Positions 1 through 12,349 of a DNA stretch of 64,000 nt are shown here, in pieces. The position numbers were made by a program, and so were the translations under genes. The DNA comes from Blastomyces gilchristii SLH14081. Lineage: Eukaryota > Ascomycota > Eurotiomycetes > Onygenales > Ajellomycetaceae. The notes below the pieces were generated by a model that ran no database searches, was not told where the DNA came from, and was given only the letters and a program-made list of their open reading frames with translations. Positions within the stretch are counted from its first letter, which is position 1. Each line of letters opens with the position of its first letter. The stretch is taken from positions 2,053,893 through 2,117,892 of the forward strand of contig NW_003101681.1 in NCBI RefSeq assembly GCF_000003855.2, read 5' to 3'.

Positions 1-1241
1 TGAACTTCAAGATAATAAAGAGTTACTACTCTCTATCTCTGATTAAGAATGTGATTAACTGTCTCACAGAAGCTGTTATATTCATATAACTAAATATGAT
101 TAATATATATATATAACTATGAATACAGTCTGAAGATGAATAAAAGACTGTCTTTAGAACTGCACTGAAATTGTTTAAATATCTAGTGATATCTTTTGAT
201 CTGACTAATATCTCTGCAGTATTTCAGTCTTTCATTAATAAAACACTTCATATATATCTGAATGTCTTCATAATAATATATCTGAATAATGTGATGATGT
301 ACTCTGTGAAGAAGAAAGAACATACTGAGTATATATAAAGTGTGTTAAAGGTCTTGAATGAGGCAGAACTGTATATTAAGCTTATGAAGTATAACTTCAG
401 TGTCTGTTGAATTAATTTCCTAGAATATATAATTATCATAGATGATATTCAAATGAAATCTTTGTAAATTGAGACTATTCTATCATAACTGAAGTTAACT
501 AGTATTCATGAGATTCAGATCTTTCTGAGCTTTGTGAATTTCTATAGACAGTTTATCTTTATATTTATAAGAATCTTCTTAACTCTTACAGACATACTGA
601 AGAGTGAAAATAAGAAGAAGTTATTTCATGAATAGAGAATAAAAAGATTATTGAGAAGAGAGAACTGTAAGAACTTTCTTATCTCAGAAGCTCACAGAGT
701 CTTTATAAGGTTGAAACAGGTATTTACAGACACAGTGATGCTGTTTCACTTTGATCTCTTACTTCTAATTAGATTGAAGACAGATGTCTTCTTCTTTATA
801 ATTTCAGAAATAGTCTTGTAACTACAGTCAAATGAGAACTGAGTTTCAGTGATCTTTTTCTCATAGAAGATGCAATCTGTGAAGATCAACTATGACATTT
901 ATAATCAGAAGCTTCTTATAATAGTGAAATTCTTCTATCACTGATGTCACTACTTTGAAAGTCTTGTAATAGTGATTACTGTTAGAACTGATCATGATAG
1001 CTTACAATAGTTTACTTCAATCAAGAAACTCTTGTAACAGCAGGTTCACTGAGCTCAGAGACTGAGTGAGTTCTGATTCAAGATAGAATATATCAAGAAA
1101 ACTAAGAACTCAGTGAACAGACTCTTTCACAGATCAGACTATATTAAGAAGATCAGAACAACAGATACAGAGAAGCTAGAGAAGATAGAAAAGCTTTACA
1201 GAATGCTTAAACTAAGTGTTATGAAGAGATTGACTGAAGAG
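1..1241 (+). pseudogene. gypsy-I reverse transcriptase/RNase H remnant
   Basis: Conceptual translation through stops matches the palm and thumb of a Ty3/gypsy reverse transcriptase followed by RNase H. The catalytic YLDD box survives as a YLNN-like string near 280-300, as expected if both GAY codons were hit by G-to-A change. Near 560-620 the typical stretch in which the polymerase connects to RNase H is recognisable. Frames are broken by many TGA and TAA codons. The same region is present with different mutations at about 33042-34276 (plus) and 46130-47370 (minus). The MITE at 1242 ends the segment; pol resumes after it. Confidence 0.8.
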
Positions 1242-1747
1242 TAGACTGACTGTGTGACCGTGTCTGAGACCAGGACCAGATTTTTTAATAGTCTCATTAC
1301 CAATTCGACTGATCTCATTACACGGTTTTAACATTAGATAGTAGTCTCATACTGTTCCAGTGAGACTTACTGTCTACTCTTGTCACATTTTTCAAATGAG
1401 ACCATGATTTCCACTTCTCAATTTAAATTATTTTTATTGCTTTAAATGACTTTAAATCTCATTTGAGCGTTATCAAAAAGTGTTACTTTTTAAAAAATTA
1501 AAAATAGTCTAAATAAAACCTTAAAATGTCTAAAAATAGTAACTTTATGCCAAGAATATGACTAAATGGGATCAAATGAGACCACTTTCTCATTTTTTTC
1601 AAGTCATGGTTCCATTTTAAGATCTAATATATAGTCACTTTACATGTTTTTTTGATAGCCAGTCCCAGCGGGATTCATGCCAAGAAATGTATGAGACCAG
1701 ACCAAATGAGACCAAACGTGAAATTCATGGTCCCGGCGGCCAGTATA
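1242..1747 (+). mobile_element. hAT-type MITE copy A
   Basis: A 506-bp non-autonomous element inserted in gypsy-I pol. It starts TAGACTGACTG and ends GGCCAGTATA, a slightly decayed terminal inverted repeat. It is flanked by an identical 8-bp target duplication, ctgaagag, at 1234-1241 and 1748-1755. The uninterrupted site is visible in gypsy-II near 34270. It contains no coding sequence. The 8-bp duplication and terminal repeat place it in the hAT superfamily. Four further copies (D, E, F, G) occur in the window. Confidence 0.9.
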
Positions 1748-1755
1748 CTGAAGAG

Positions 1756-3540
1756 TCTCTTAATTCTCTGTGAGAGAAGAGAGAGAAGAGAGAGAAGAAG
1801 TCTGTACAACTACTTTCTATAACACTGAGAGTCAACACTCTGAGAATCTTTATAAGAATTCTTGAAGAGAGTATCTGTAATTTAAAGAGTTTACAGGCTT
1901 TGAGAAGTACTGTGAAAGATCTGATGTAAGAAGAAACAGAGTATAAGTCTTTATAAGATCTTCTATTCAGATTGTCTGAACTGTAACTGAAGAATGAATA
2001 TACTCAGTATATTCAGAAACTGCTTACAGCAGGGATTAATTCTGCAGAAATAAAGAATTGAAGAGACTTAAATAATCTTTTATAAAGAGAGAACTGAATT
2101 TATATATCTGTAAATGAGTTTCTATATATAGAACTCATTAAAAGGTATTATAACTCTTCTCTAGTGAGTCATTTTATAGATACTAGAACTCATGAGTTAC
2201 TCATAAGAAAATACTTCTGACTGAAGATATAAGAACTTATGAAGAAGATAGTGAATTCTTATACTGTTTATCAGAGTTCATGAGTAGTATGATTCAGATT
2301 ATATGAAGAACTTACTTCTCTACTCATCTCACAGAAATCTTGAGAATAGCTAGAAATGAATACTCTTATAAGTCTCTCTGAAAGTAAGAACATATATGAT
2401 ACCTGCTTTGACAGTGTGCTGATGATAGTAAATTACTTTATCAAGATAACACACTTTATATTCATCTGTAAGAACTTGAAGTCAAAGAATTTAACTTATA
2501 TCTTTATCTGTAATGTGATCTGATTGTATGAATTGTCTATAAACATTGTCTCAGACAGAGAATCAATCTTTATAGAAGAGTTCTGATCTGATCTGATAAC
2601 TATACTGAAGATCTTATGAGATCTAAGCACAGCTTTTCATCAACAGACAGATAATCAGATAGAATATCTGATGAGTATATTGAAATAGTATCTGTAATGC
2701 TTTATTAATTACAATCAGAATGACTGAGTGCATTGATTATCACTCACAGAGTTTGTATATAATAACTCAAAGCATGTCAGTACAGATAAAACCCTCTTTG
2801 AGATACTTACTGAGACTTATTCACAGATGATCTTAATGAATCTGCAAGAGTATACTATAAAGTGTAGTAATGTCTGTGAATAAGCTGAGAGAATTCAGAA
2901 GATCTGGAAGAAAGTCTGTAAATTCTTAAGAAAGACTTAAGAGTATCAGAAGAGATACTATGACTTTAAGCATATTATAAAGAGTTTTAAGAAAGATAAT
3001 AGAGTCTGACTGAGTCTAGAAAACATTATTATATGAAGATCTAGTAAGAAGCTGAATCTCTTACAGACAGAGTCTTATAAGATTATGAAGAAAGTTAGCT
3101 TACAGTTCTATAGATTGAAACTGTTACCTGAGTTACAGATATATAATATTTTTTATATCTCTTTACTCTGTGAATATAAGAAATTCTTAGAAGAGAATTC
3201 TGTGACTCATCACTCTGTTCATAAGATACTAAAGAGTGAAAGAGAATACCAGATTAAAGAGATTATTAACTCAGAGAAGTGAGATTATAAGCTCTGATTC
3301 AAGATTCAGTGATAAGAATATTCTGACAAGATGAATAAGTTCACTTGAGAATCATCTAAACAGATAAGACATCTGCAGAAGCTGAGACATGACTTTCATA
3401 TTATGAATTCTGACAAGTCAGAATGACATGATCTTTACTAAGAATCTGATTATAATAAAGATATTAACACTGTCATTTGTAAACTCTAGTCTATAAGATA
3501 ATAAGTTTCTACTGAGATGAACAGTCTGCAGTGTATGCAA
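1756..3540 (+). pseudogene. gypsy-I integrase and C-terminal chromodomain remnant
   Basis: Continuation of pol after MITE A. Stop-riddled translation resembles the zinc-binding and DDE core of a gypsy integrase. Near 3085-3282 a short open frame of 65 codons keeps the end of the integrase with the start of the chromodomain, which would target insertion to modified histones in an intact element. The homologous chromodomain remnant in gypsy-II lies around 35610-35810. No part can encode a functional protein now. Assignment rests on order within the element and on translated similarity to chromoviruses as I know them. Confidence 0.7.
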
Positions 3541-5255
3541 AGAAAAGAAGAAATTATACTCTTATTAAAGCTAAAAAACAAGAAAATAAAAACAGAACTG
3601 TGAACATAATTTAGAGATTAATAAAGAAAAAACAAAGAAAATTCACACTCACATTCTCAATACTTATAACACTTAATTTCTTCACAACTATTAATTTCTC
3701 TCTTCAAAGAAGCAGAGAGCATTATATCTGCAGTACAGACAATTGTTACATTTGACATGAAGATTATCAGAAATGCACAGACTTCAGAGAAGCTGAACAT
3801 CAGAGTATATACAGTTATAGTAGAGTCTTGAGAGCTGACTGTCTGTGTGTGTGATCAGATATTTCTTATAAAGCTGTGTTCACTCTCTCAGTTATGCTGA
3901 AGTATTCAGCCTGAAAATAATTGAGATATGAAGAGAAGACTTATCTGTTCAGATTAACTTTCATCATAAATTCATGACATTCACATTGTCTTGATTATCT
4001 GGATTTTGTGAGTACTCAGAGACTCATCTCTCATTGATAATGAAATTGTAGAAATGCACTGCAGTGTGAGAACTATTGATAGAGAACCTAGACATATTTA
4101 CATATACCTGGTCAGAGATTGTGCAGATAGAGAGAAGATGATTATAGGCTTATGAGACTGCAGAAGACACTGACAACATTAGAAGCTTCACAAGAACTGT
4201 CAGCTAGAGTCTGTAAGAAATTACTTATAAGAAGACTTACAGTAAAGAACAGAACTGCACTGCTTGAAGTCAGAGACTGATCTGAAAAAGATATGAAATT
4301 AGCTGCTGATCTGAAGATTGAGTGCAGTGACAGAGCTGAGAGAGATGAAGATACTGTTATAAGCAGTGATATCTCTGCTTTATCAATCAGTAAAAAGTGA
4401 TTAGAGAAGTTATGAGAATGCTCATAAGAAGCTCAGCAGCAGTCAGATATTGTTTATAAAGATATTAAAACTGAAAAATTTTTATTCTTGAGAAGTTCTT
4501 GAATTAATATATGAATATTATCAGAAACACTCTCTCTCTGTCATCTGAGTGAAAACACTTTATGAATGAATAAGAATACTCACAGTTTATGAGAATGAGA
4601 GCTGTTATAGAAAAAGAGAAAAGAAGATAAGATTTCACAGACAGATCTGAGATATTTATACTACTCTAGAGAGATTTACTTACACTGTGAGTGATTCTAC
4701 AGAACAGTCAAATCACTCTAGTAAATAAAGAGTGATTATGAATTACAGATCTGAATCTTTCTATATAACTATAAAGAGTGATTGCAGACTGTGAATATCT
4801 TGATTCTACAATTCTACAGAGTTAATGAAAGAATGAAAAATTTCTCACAATTCTACAGTGTCAAAGAACAATGATTCATAAGAATAAGTGAAAGATTAAC
4901 TTATGAATACTTCTCTTTGATAAGAATAATCTCACAGAGAGTGATGCATCTGTGAGATGAATCTGTGTGATAATTATATAAGAATCTCATGAAAATGATT
5001 GAGAGTTAACCAGAACTTCTCTATATGAAAAATATGAGATGAATCTGTGTGATAGTCAGAGAAGAATCTGTAGATTACAAAGAATCTTATGAAATAAGAA
5101 ACTGAGTGACAGACTTTTTTCTCTTCATAGTAACAAGGGATTTTTCCTCACTGAGATTTTTTTTATAGATGTGAAGAGTTTTTAGTGAGTATCACTACAG
5201 TACTGAGCTGATTCTATGAAGTCACTCAGTGAAAGGCTTTGTGAACAAAGTCTTA
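3541..5255 (+). other. Conserved post-pol region of the gypsy family
   Basis: About 1.7 kb separates the chromodomain from the polypurine tract. It is present in all three copies of this family (here, about 36058-37897, and 42611-44370 on the minus strand), so it belongs to the element and is not a later insertion. In the sense direction a segment near 4020-4170 keeps a protein-like frame that is still open in the other two copies (36517-36699 and 43886-43704), followed in another frame by a Lys/Glu-rich, possibly coiled-coil stretch. I do not recognise the family. It may be a third open reading frame or a structured untranslated region. Confidence 0.5.
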
Positions 5256-5269
5256 GAGAGGGAAAAGTA
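5256..5269 (+). other. Polypurine tract of gypsy-I
   Basis: A purine run (AGAGAGGGAAAAG followed by TA) directly precedes the 3' LTR, where plus-strand priming occurs in LTR retrotransposons. Position relative to TGTAAG at 5270 is the main support. Confidence 0.55.
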
Positions 5270-5357
5270 TGTAAGAAATCCTGCTTCTTATGAATTCTTT
5301 ATCTCTATTTCTATCTCTCATATAATCAATAGAGTTAGCAGCTCTTGACTACATACA
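5270..5357 (+). repeat. gypsy-I 3' LTR, first part (continues at 15084-15261)
   Basis: Begins TGTAAGAAATCC and matches the complement of the LTR at 49342-49599. Split by the hAT element; the two parts sum to 258 bp after removing the duplicated 8 bp. Confidence 0.9.
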
Positions 5358-5739
5358 TAGACTGACCGTGTGACCGTGTCTGAGACCAGAATCAAACTTT
5401 ACAGTTGTCATGTTGTCTAAAAGCATTACTTCTGATCATGATTTGTGTTCATTACATTGATTTCAAATCACATTATTTCAAATATTAAAGGTCTCAGATT
5501 CACTTTTTAAATAAAAATCTAGTTCTGAATAAAGAATATGTTTGAATTCTTAGTTACATTTTCATTCTGATCTCATTATTGAGAATGGCATTAAATGAGA
5601 TCATGAAATCACTTCTCACTTATATAATATCATAACATAGTACTCATTTGTTGAAAATTCAATAGAAAGTATTATCAAATATTATTACTTTTCTAAATAC
5701 AGATTATAATTCTTATAATTTTAATTATGAAAAAAATAT

Positions 5740-5836
5740 AAAATACAAAAAAAAAAAAAAACAAAAAATATAAAACAAAAACAAGAAAAAATCAGAATGA
5801 AAAAAAAAAAAGAGAAAGAAAAAAAAAAAAATCAAG
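5740..5836 (+). repeat. A-rich low-complexity tract
   Basis: Runs of A interrupted by isolated C, G or T residues in the 5' part of the hAT element. No function is evident. Confidence 0.8.
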
Positions 5837-6932
5837 ATTGCAGAGCTGTAGCACTTTTAAAATACTCACTCTTCAGAGTCTTCACAATATTTATTATCAA
5901 CTGTGTATTTCTCACAGTAAGAGTAACACAGCTATGATGAGTCATTATCTTAACATTATCTAATAAATAATTAGTATATATCTGTATAAATGTGAATATT
6001 TAGAAAACATACACTTAAAAAGTGTGATCAGGGTGAACTCTGCTGTCACTTACATAATATCAAGAACAGAATGCTGAAATTGATGATTTTCTTCATTGAT
6101 TTCACAGACAAGACATGTGAAGATAATCTTGAGAAATATAAGATTCTCTGACTTCTGATAAAAATGAATCTCACAGAGAGACTCTATTTTCATGATATCA
6201 GAGACTGAGTATTATCAAAAAGTGTTACTTTCATGCAATGCATATATACTTACTGTGATAATTCACTCTCTATGCATGTGACTGAGAGTTGTGACTTTTC
6301 CACACTGCACAGCTCTTTCTGAAATGCTGATACTGATTTACAACTCATGCAGTCTCTCAGTTCAGCATGCACTGTGCATATACAGTTCTGTGTGCTGAGA
6401 CTGTGTTGGTCATTATAGCCTGATGTGATACTTGCTTTTCACAGGCCATGTTTCATTTGAGAGAGGGAAGGAGAAGATGCAACTGTGATTTTATTGAGAG
6501 AGAATGAATAATTAGTAATATTAAATGTAATTTAGTTTTTCTGTATTTAAAATTTAATTAGTCTATACTCTTTAATTTGAGGATTTCTAAGAGTGTTTTA
6601 ATAGTTTTCATACCAGCTTGAACTTAGTGATGAATTGAAGAAGAAGAGAAAAGAGAGAAGAAAGAAATGAGAATAACTTATCTTTATAATATGAAAACAG
6701 AGAATCACTGTAATCATTCTCTCTAGTAATAAAGATCTGTTTTCTGCATGTATCTCTGATATAGATTATATAATAACTGCATACAAAGAATATCAACACT
6801 GCATGTATTAAATAAAGATGATGTTGCTATGCAACACTGTAGCTGTTTCTGTATATCTCTGAAAGCTGTTAATATTTTCTTTGTCTCTTTATATTTGATA
6901 AGTCAGTAATATATTTCAATGCACTTCTTCTT

Positions 6933-7070
6933 TCATTATCATTATTATTATCATTATTATTATTATTATTATTATCATCATCATCATCACTATCATCATT
7001 ATTATTATTATTATCACTATCATCACTATTATCATCATCATCATCATTATCATCACTATTATCATATCAT
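6933..7070 (+). repeat. (ATT/ATC)n trinucleotide microsatellite
   Basis: Roughly 135 bp of interspersed ATT, ATC and ACT triplets. It yields a spurious His/Tyr-rich open frame, not considered a gene. Located within the hAT element upstream of the nested LINE. Confidence 0.95.
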
Positions 7071-7149
7071 TTCTAGCCGTCTCTTCTGCCTTCACTTCTC
7101 TTCAATACTCACTGAAATCAATCATGTCATTTCTCTTCAAATATTCTGT

Positions 7150-7348
7150 AGTTCTGCAGATCATCAAGGCGCGTGAGCGCTGTCACAGATTGAAGAAAGA
7201 GGAGAAGAAGATGTTTAAGCAAGAAAAGATAGATTGTAAGACATGTTATGATGCTTTGAAGAGGCTCTGTAAGAAAGCAGAATGATAATAATTTTAAGTA
7301 ACACTTCTGATAGATTTAGACTGAACTAAGTATAGAAATAATGTGAAT
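7150..7348 (+). pseudogene. Lys/Glu-rich ORF remnant in the hAT element, part 1 (continues 11308-11885)
   Basis: Translation gives a basic and acidic, helix-prone peptide (repeated EEK/KKE) running into the LINE insertion site. The continuation after the LINE, around 11570-11880, keeps a long stretch with acidic and then poly-Lys/Glu composition, ending near 11880. I do not recognise the family. It could be the N-terminal part of the transposase gene or an accessory ORF. Two TGA codons fall where Trp would fit. Confidence 0.35.
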
Positions 7349-7399
7349 AACACTGCCTGTGAATAGAGGACTTCTAAACATAACTTCATCAAGAAACTC

Positions 7400-9472
7400 T
7401 ATAATTGCAGGAGATTTCAATGCACATCATCTCTGGTGGAATTCAGAATGCAAGAGAGCAGTGAGAGCTGATAATCTGGTTGAATGAATCTTTGAGCATT
7501 CAATAGATTTGGTTAATAAGTCTGATCAACAAACATTCTTTAGAAAAGGCATGAAACAGAAATCTATTATAGATCTAATCTTCATGTCACAAAATCTAAT
7601 GAAAAGAAGACTTGTAAACTGGTTTATTGATTCAAATGAGACATCAGAATCAGGTCATGAGATTATTCAATTTGATATTGAACTGAGTGAAAAACAAATG
7701 AGTGAAAATTCTCTTCTCTCTAATCAGTTTAACTTTGAAAAAGCTGATTGAAAAGCAGTTGAAGAAAGTATAAAACTGTTAAAATCTGAAAGGCAGAATG
7801 AGCTATATTGAAATTCTGATCAAGATATCTCAAATGAAATGCTTGAGAATAGAGTGAAGCTTATTACATCTATTATTCTAACAAGTGTTAGAGATAATAT
7901 TTCAAAGAGAAAATCTTCTGAGTATTCAAAACCTTGATGAAATGAGAATATCTCATCTAAAAGAAAAGAATTAGCTACTGCTAGAAGAGATTGAAAGAAT
8001 GATGTAATATCTGATGAAGAGTTCAAAACTGTCAGAAATGAATATTTTTCAGATATTAAAAGAGCTAAAACAGACTGCTGAAATAAATTTCTTGAAGAAG
8101 CACAAGGGAAGGAAGTTTTTAAAGCTTTTAACTATACTAAAACAAGAAGTGTAGCAAAACTTCCAGCCTTAGAATATGAGTTTCAGAATGAATCATATAC
8201 AGCAAACTCTTTTGAGAAAAAATGTCAAGCTTTTATGAGAATTCTCTTTCAGAACTCATCAGATTCAGATTCAGATTCAGATTCAGAGGAAGAGAATATA
8301 TCACTTCTCAACTACATTGATGAAAATGACTGAGAATGGCCTGATCTTACACAAGATGAATTAGAGTCAGCTATCTTCTCAAGTTCTGTTAAAACTGCTG
8401 CAGGGCCTGATTCAATTAATCACTTGATTATTCAAAATACATATTCCTACTTAAAGAATGAATATTTTGAGCTCTTTTTCAATCTCTTGAAAAATGAATA
8501 TCATTCTGAATGTTGAAGAGAAGCCACTGGAGTGATTCTTGCAAAACCTAATAGAAAAACTTCAATTTCTAAGTCATATAGAGTAATATCTCTATTAAAC
8601 TGTCTAGGAAAGATTTTGGAAAAGATAATAGCTACTTGACTATCTTTTATAAGCTCTATTAATAACTCTCTTTTATTCAGTGAATAAATGAGAGATAGAA
8701 AACAATATTCTGCAATTGACACTGTTCTCTCAGTTGTTCATGATATTTAAATAGCAAAGCATGAAGATCTGGTCTCAACTGCAGTTTTTATTGACATAAA
8801 AGAAGCATTTGATTATGTTTCAAAGTCAAAGTTAATTCAGACTTTGAAGATGTTAAAACTGCCACTTTCTCTAATAAAATGAGTTAACTGTTTTATATCT
8901 AAAAGAATCATACAACTTTTCTTTGATGGAATGAAACAAGACAAGACTGAGATAAAAATAGAAGTATCACAAGAATCTTCAATCTCACTCATTTTATTTG
9001 CAATATACACTGCATATCTATTCAAAGATAGAAATATGAAAATAGTGTGATCTTCAAGTTATGTAGATGATATTGATCTAGTCTACAGCTCAAAAACTAT
9101 CAAAGAGAATTTGAAAGTGATTGAAGAAGCTGCAAAGAAAATCTTGATTAGAGCAGATATCAATCAAATTCAATTTAATATGAATAAAACTGAGTTAATT
9201 CATTTCTTTTCTAGATTCAATGAGAAAGAACTATCTCTAACTCTTTTAAATAGAGAGATTAAACCCAGTGTAAATGTCAAATGATTAGAAGTATGGTTAA
9301 ACTTCAAGTTGAATTTTAAATATCACATTCAACAAAGAACTGTCAAGGCAGAAAGGCTATTGAATAACATAATCAGACTATCAAATACAGAGAGAGGTCT
9401 ATTCTTCCAGGCTATGAGACAGTTATATGTAGCCTGTATTACATCAGTAGCTGATTATGAAGTTCAAGTTTA
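7400..9472 (+). pseudogene. LINE L1 endonuclease C-terminus and reverse transcriptase
   Basis: The AGDFNAHH motif of an exonuclease-endonuclease-phosphatase domain is visible near 7410-7435 and SGHEII (from the SDHxxI motif) near 7645-7665. An open stretch of 80 codons spans 7509-7751. The reverse transcriptase fingers and palm follow, with AVFIDIKEAFDYV near 8785-8820 and the catalytic YVDD near 9060-9070. The frame is interrupted by TGA codons, several at positions where the less mutated copy at 23466-25842 reads TGG. No functional protein is possible. Confidence 0.85.
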
Positions 9473-9779
9473 ATGAAATAATCAAGAGAATTTCACTGAA
9501 CTCTTTCAAAGTCTGCAAAACAGAGCCTTGAGAAGAATTCTAGAAGCATTCAAATCATCTTCTATTAAAGCAATGAAAATTGAAGCTTCAATTCCTTCCT
9601 CCTGCTATTAGATTTGAAAAGGCCTGTATGAACTATGCACTGAGAGTTATAAAGATGAGCTCAAATCATATAATCAGAGAAAGAGTCTCTTCTTCATTTC
9701 CATCAATTAACTCTGGAAATGAACTGAATTGAAATAGATTTCTTGATTGAAATGAAAATAATTCTTTAAAGAAAATGTC

Positions 9780-10912
9780 TTCTCAACTTTATAGACTATA
9801 CTCTCTGATTAAAAATCAATTTTCTTCTTTAAATGTTGAAAAAGTGGATCATGAGAAGTTATCTCTCTGAAGAGAAAAGCTTGAATTTCTTATAGACTTA
9901 CAAATAAGTGAACTATTAAAAGAGAAAGAATATGAACAGTATTTGAAGAGAATTTCTACAATCAATATAAAAGACTCTATTCTGATTTATTCAAATGACT
10001 TAAAAAATGAGAATCTGAATAGATTAGGTGCAGACATTGCTTATACTGAAGATAATATCAATTTTATCTCAGATTTCTGAAATCTAGGCTGTGAATCTGA
10101 AGTCTTTGATGCTGAACTATTTGTAATAGTGAAAGCTTTCAAACTCATAGAAATAAAATCTCATAAAAGAGAAAATAGTTTGAAAGAGATATGAATATTC
10201 TCTGATAGTCAAGCTGCTTTAAAAAGACTTGGAAATGGTCAGATTCATAATGATTAAATGAATCTTGAACTGATCTTAAACTCTGTTTTAAAAAATCAAA
10301 AGAGAAGAATATCAAAGCTGATAATTCATCTGCACTGAGTTTCTGCTCATATGAATATTCATGACAATGAATTGGCTGATTCAGCTGCAAAAAAAGGTTC
10401 AGAATTAAGCAGATCTATTCAAAAAATTATGTTCTGATCTTTTATAAAGAGAAAAATAAAAGAATCTTGTTTAGACAAGTGAAATGAAAGCTGGCAGAAA
10501 CAAAAGAAGAGTATACATTATTCAAGATTTGAAACAAAACTCAAGTGAAAATCTTGTTCAATTAAATGTAAAAAGAAAATATTCTCATCTATAATACAGC
10601 TAAAACTAGGACATAGCTATTTCAAATCTTATATACAAAGATTTGATGATAGATTTGACTCAATAGAAGGCTCATTCTGTAATGCAAATGAGAATTCTGA
10701 GCATATTATAATACACTGTGCATTATACAATAGTCTCAGAGCCAGATTGAAAGAGAAGTATGATCTAAATCAATTAAATATGAGATTCTTATTCTCAACT
10801 GAGACAGGAATTAAATACTTAATAGACTTTCTATCAGAAACTCAAGCAGCTACAAGAAAATGACTAAATTCAGAATTATCTAAATATGAAGAGAAGGAAA
10901 TCAATCAGATAT
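9780..10912 (+). pseudogene. LINE L1 RNase H and C-terminal Cys/His region
   Basis: RNase H motifs are recognisable: an Asp-Ala-Glu-Leu segment near 10100-10120, FSDSQAALK near 10195-10225, and the SAHMNIHDNELAD segment near 10340-10385. A terminal motif with Cys, Cys, His, Cys spacing (FCNANENSEHIIIHC) lies near 10678-10722. The frame ends at a TAG near 10912. It is broken by TGA and TAA codons. The same region is present in the LINE fragments at 24200-25000, 31097-31522 and 38743-39846. Confidence 0.85.
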
Positions 10913-11211
10913 AGTCTGTTAAAACAGCTATACACTATCTTTTAATAATTTGTTTTGTTACAGTCTCTCTTTACTTTATCTTTTCCTTTCAATTCCTTTC
11001 TATCTATCTATTTAATGTGTCTATCTTTAAGACTGTGTTCTTTTTCTCTTTTCCTTTGTCATGATATTGTCAAATGGTTTCAAAGTATCAGAAGATGTTA
11101 AAACACTGCAATTTGTAAACAGTTTTTGTATTCTGAGCTGGAATTTTCTGATTTTGCATATCTGAAATTGATGAATGTATAATAGTTAACTTTACAGATA
11201 TAGGAAAAACT

Positions 11212-11232
11212 CTGAGAACTAAAAGTTCTCAG
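11212..11232 (+). other. Conserved hairpin in LINE/SINE 3' tail
   Basis: Perfect 8-bp inverted repeat CTGAGAAC/GTTCTCAG around a five-base loop, about 60 bp before the (AAT)n end. The same hairpin occurs at 23529-23549, 40144-40164 and, with small changes, in the SINEs at 21994-22014 and 28426-28446. Likely part of the structure recognised by the LINE reverse transcriptase (inference). Confidence 0.7.
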
Positions 11233-11307
11233 GTAGATGTCATAGTCTCTGACTGCATACATCTATAATCTATAATTGAAGAATAATAATAATAACACTG
11301 CCTGTGA

Positions 11308-11885
11308 GAGATTGAAGAAGAAGACAGTGAAGAGTCTCATACAGTAGTAGTGAGATCAGAAGAAGTTCTGAGAATGATTTGAGTTCAAGATAAAGAGAGA
11401 AAGAGAGGAGAAGAGTATTACTGTAAATAAGTGATAATAGAAGAAGATTAAGAGAGTGTTGAAGTGAGAGATAAAGAAGTCAAAACTGATAAGTTTTTTA
11501 TTTATTGAGAGATAATGATTTTTAATAACACTTCTGTTCTCTAATTAATTAGCAGAAGCTGACAGAGAAGAAGGGAATTGAGGCCTTGTTTAGGTCTTGA
11601 ATGCACTTCATGATTCAGAATATTGAGAAGACAGCTCTGCTCTCTGAGCATGTCAATCTGCTTACTACTGAGGTGGAATCTGAGACAGCAGACCAGGCAA
11701 TACGGGATTTTGAGATACAGATTGACCTGGCTGAGAGAGAGCAGTGAGAACCCTTCTCTGAGAAGGCAGTGAAGAGAGATTTTGAGATGATTATCATCTC
11801 AGATGAGAAGGAGAAGAAGGAGAAGAAGAATGAGAAATGAATTATAAAGAATGATAAGAAGAATGAGAAAGAGAAGAAGTAGAAA
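11308..11885 (+). pseudogene. Lys/Glu-rich ORF remnant in the hAT element, part 2
   Basis: Continuation of the remnant starting near 7150 after removal of the LINE. Around 11570-11830 the bases are less mutated than the surroundings, encoding an acidic helix-prone segment and a Lys/Glu repeat tail that ends in TAG near 11880. An interval near 11490-11565, rich in TTTTTAATAACAC, resembles similar intervals at about 12765, 13520 and 14300 and may be an intron. Family unknown. Confidence 0.35.
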
Positions 11886-11995
11886 AAGTTTTTTTCTTTT
11901 TATATTAGTTAGTTATAAGTTCATAATTATTAATAATTAAAATTGATTTTAAGTTTTCAAAAATTATTGTACAAGTTGTAATCAAGTCAGGAATA

Positions 11996-12016
11996 ATATA
12001 TATATATATATATATT
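11996..12016 (+). repeat. (AT)n microsatellite
   Basis: Short alternating AT run inside the hAT element. Confidence 0.85.
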
Positions 12017-12349
12017 TAACTATCATGATTCACAAATCACTATAATATATAAGTATCAACATTTTTTCAACATTGATATTCACAATATTAATATATTTTT
12101 AATGATATCATCTGATAATGTAATTTGATAACACTCTCTTTCACAATATTAATATATTTCAAGAAATATAACAGAGATTAATCAAGATTATTTATTTACT
12201 TTTATACATTGATGATATTCAATCTGAGTTAGTACTAAAATTATAACTAAGCTAAGAAACAAGATTATTTTCTTCTATATTAATTCTTCTTACACACATC
12301 AGTGATCAGTTATTGAAAATAAATTATTATCTTTCTTAAATTATCATCA

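Larger units (their letters stand above)
7363..11293 (+). mobile_element. Tad-like LINE copy L1, 5' truncated
   Basis: Non-LTR retrotransposon inserted in the hAT element and flanked by a 14-bp duplication, aacactgcctgtga (7349-7362 and 11294-11307). Order: C-terminal endonuclease, reverse transcriptase, RNase H, C-terminal Cys/His motif, about 0.4 kb 3' UTR, and an (AAT)n tail. This order with RNase H is typical of the fungal Tad clade. The 5' end, including any ORF1 and most of the endonuclease, is missing, as usual for incomplete reverse transcription. Many stops are TGA at expected Trp positions. Confidence 0.92.

Noticed and set aside
6919..7176. His/Tyr-rich protein
   Set aside because: It is a translation of the (ATT/ATC)n microsatellite.
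7400..10912. Genetic code in which TGA means Trp (mitochondrial or similar DNA)
   Set aside because: Other copies of the same element read TGG at those sites, TGG and TGA are mixed, TAA and TAG also interrupt, and nuclear introns and genes follow in the same contig. G-to-A mutation explains it.
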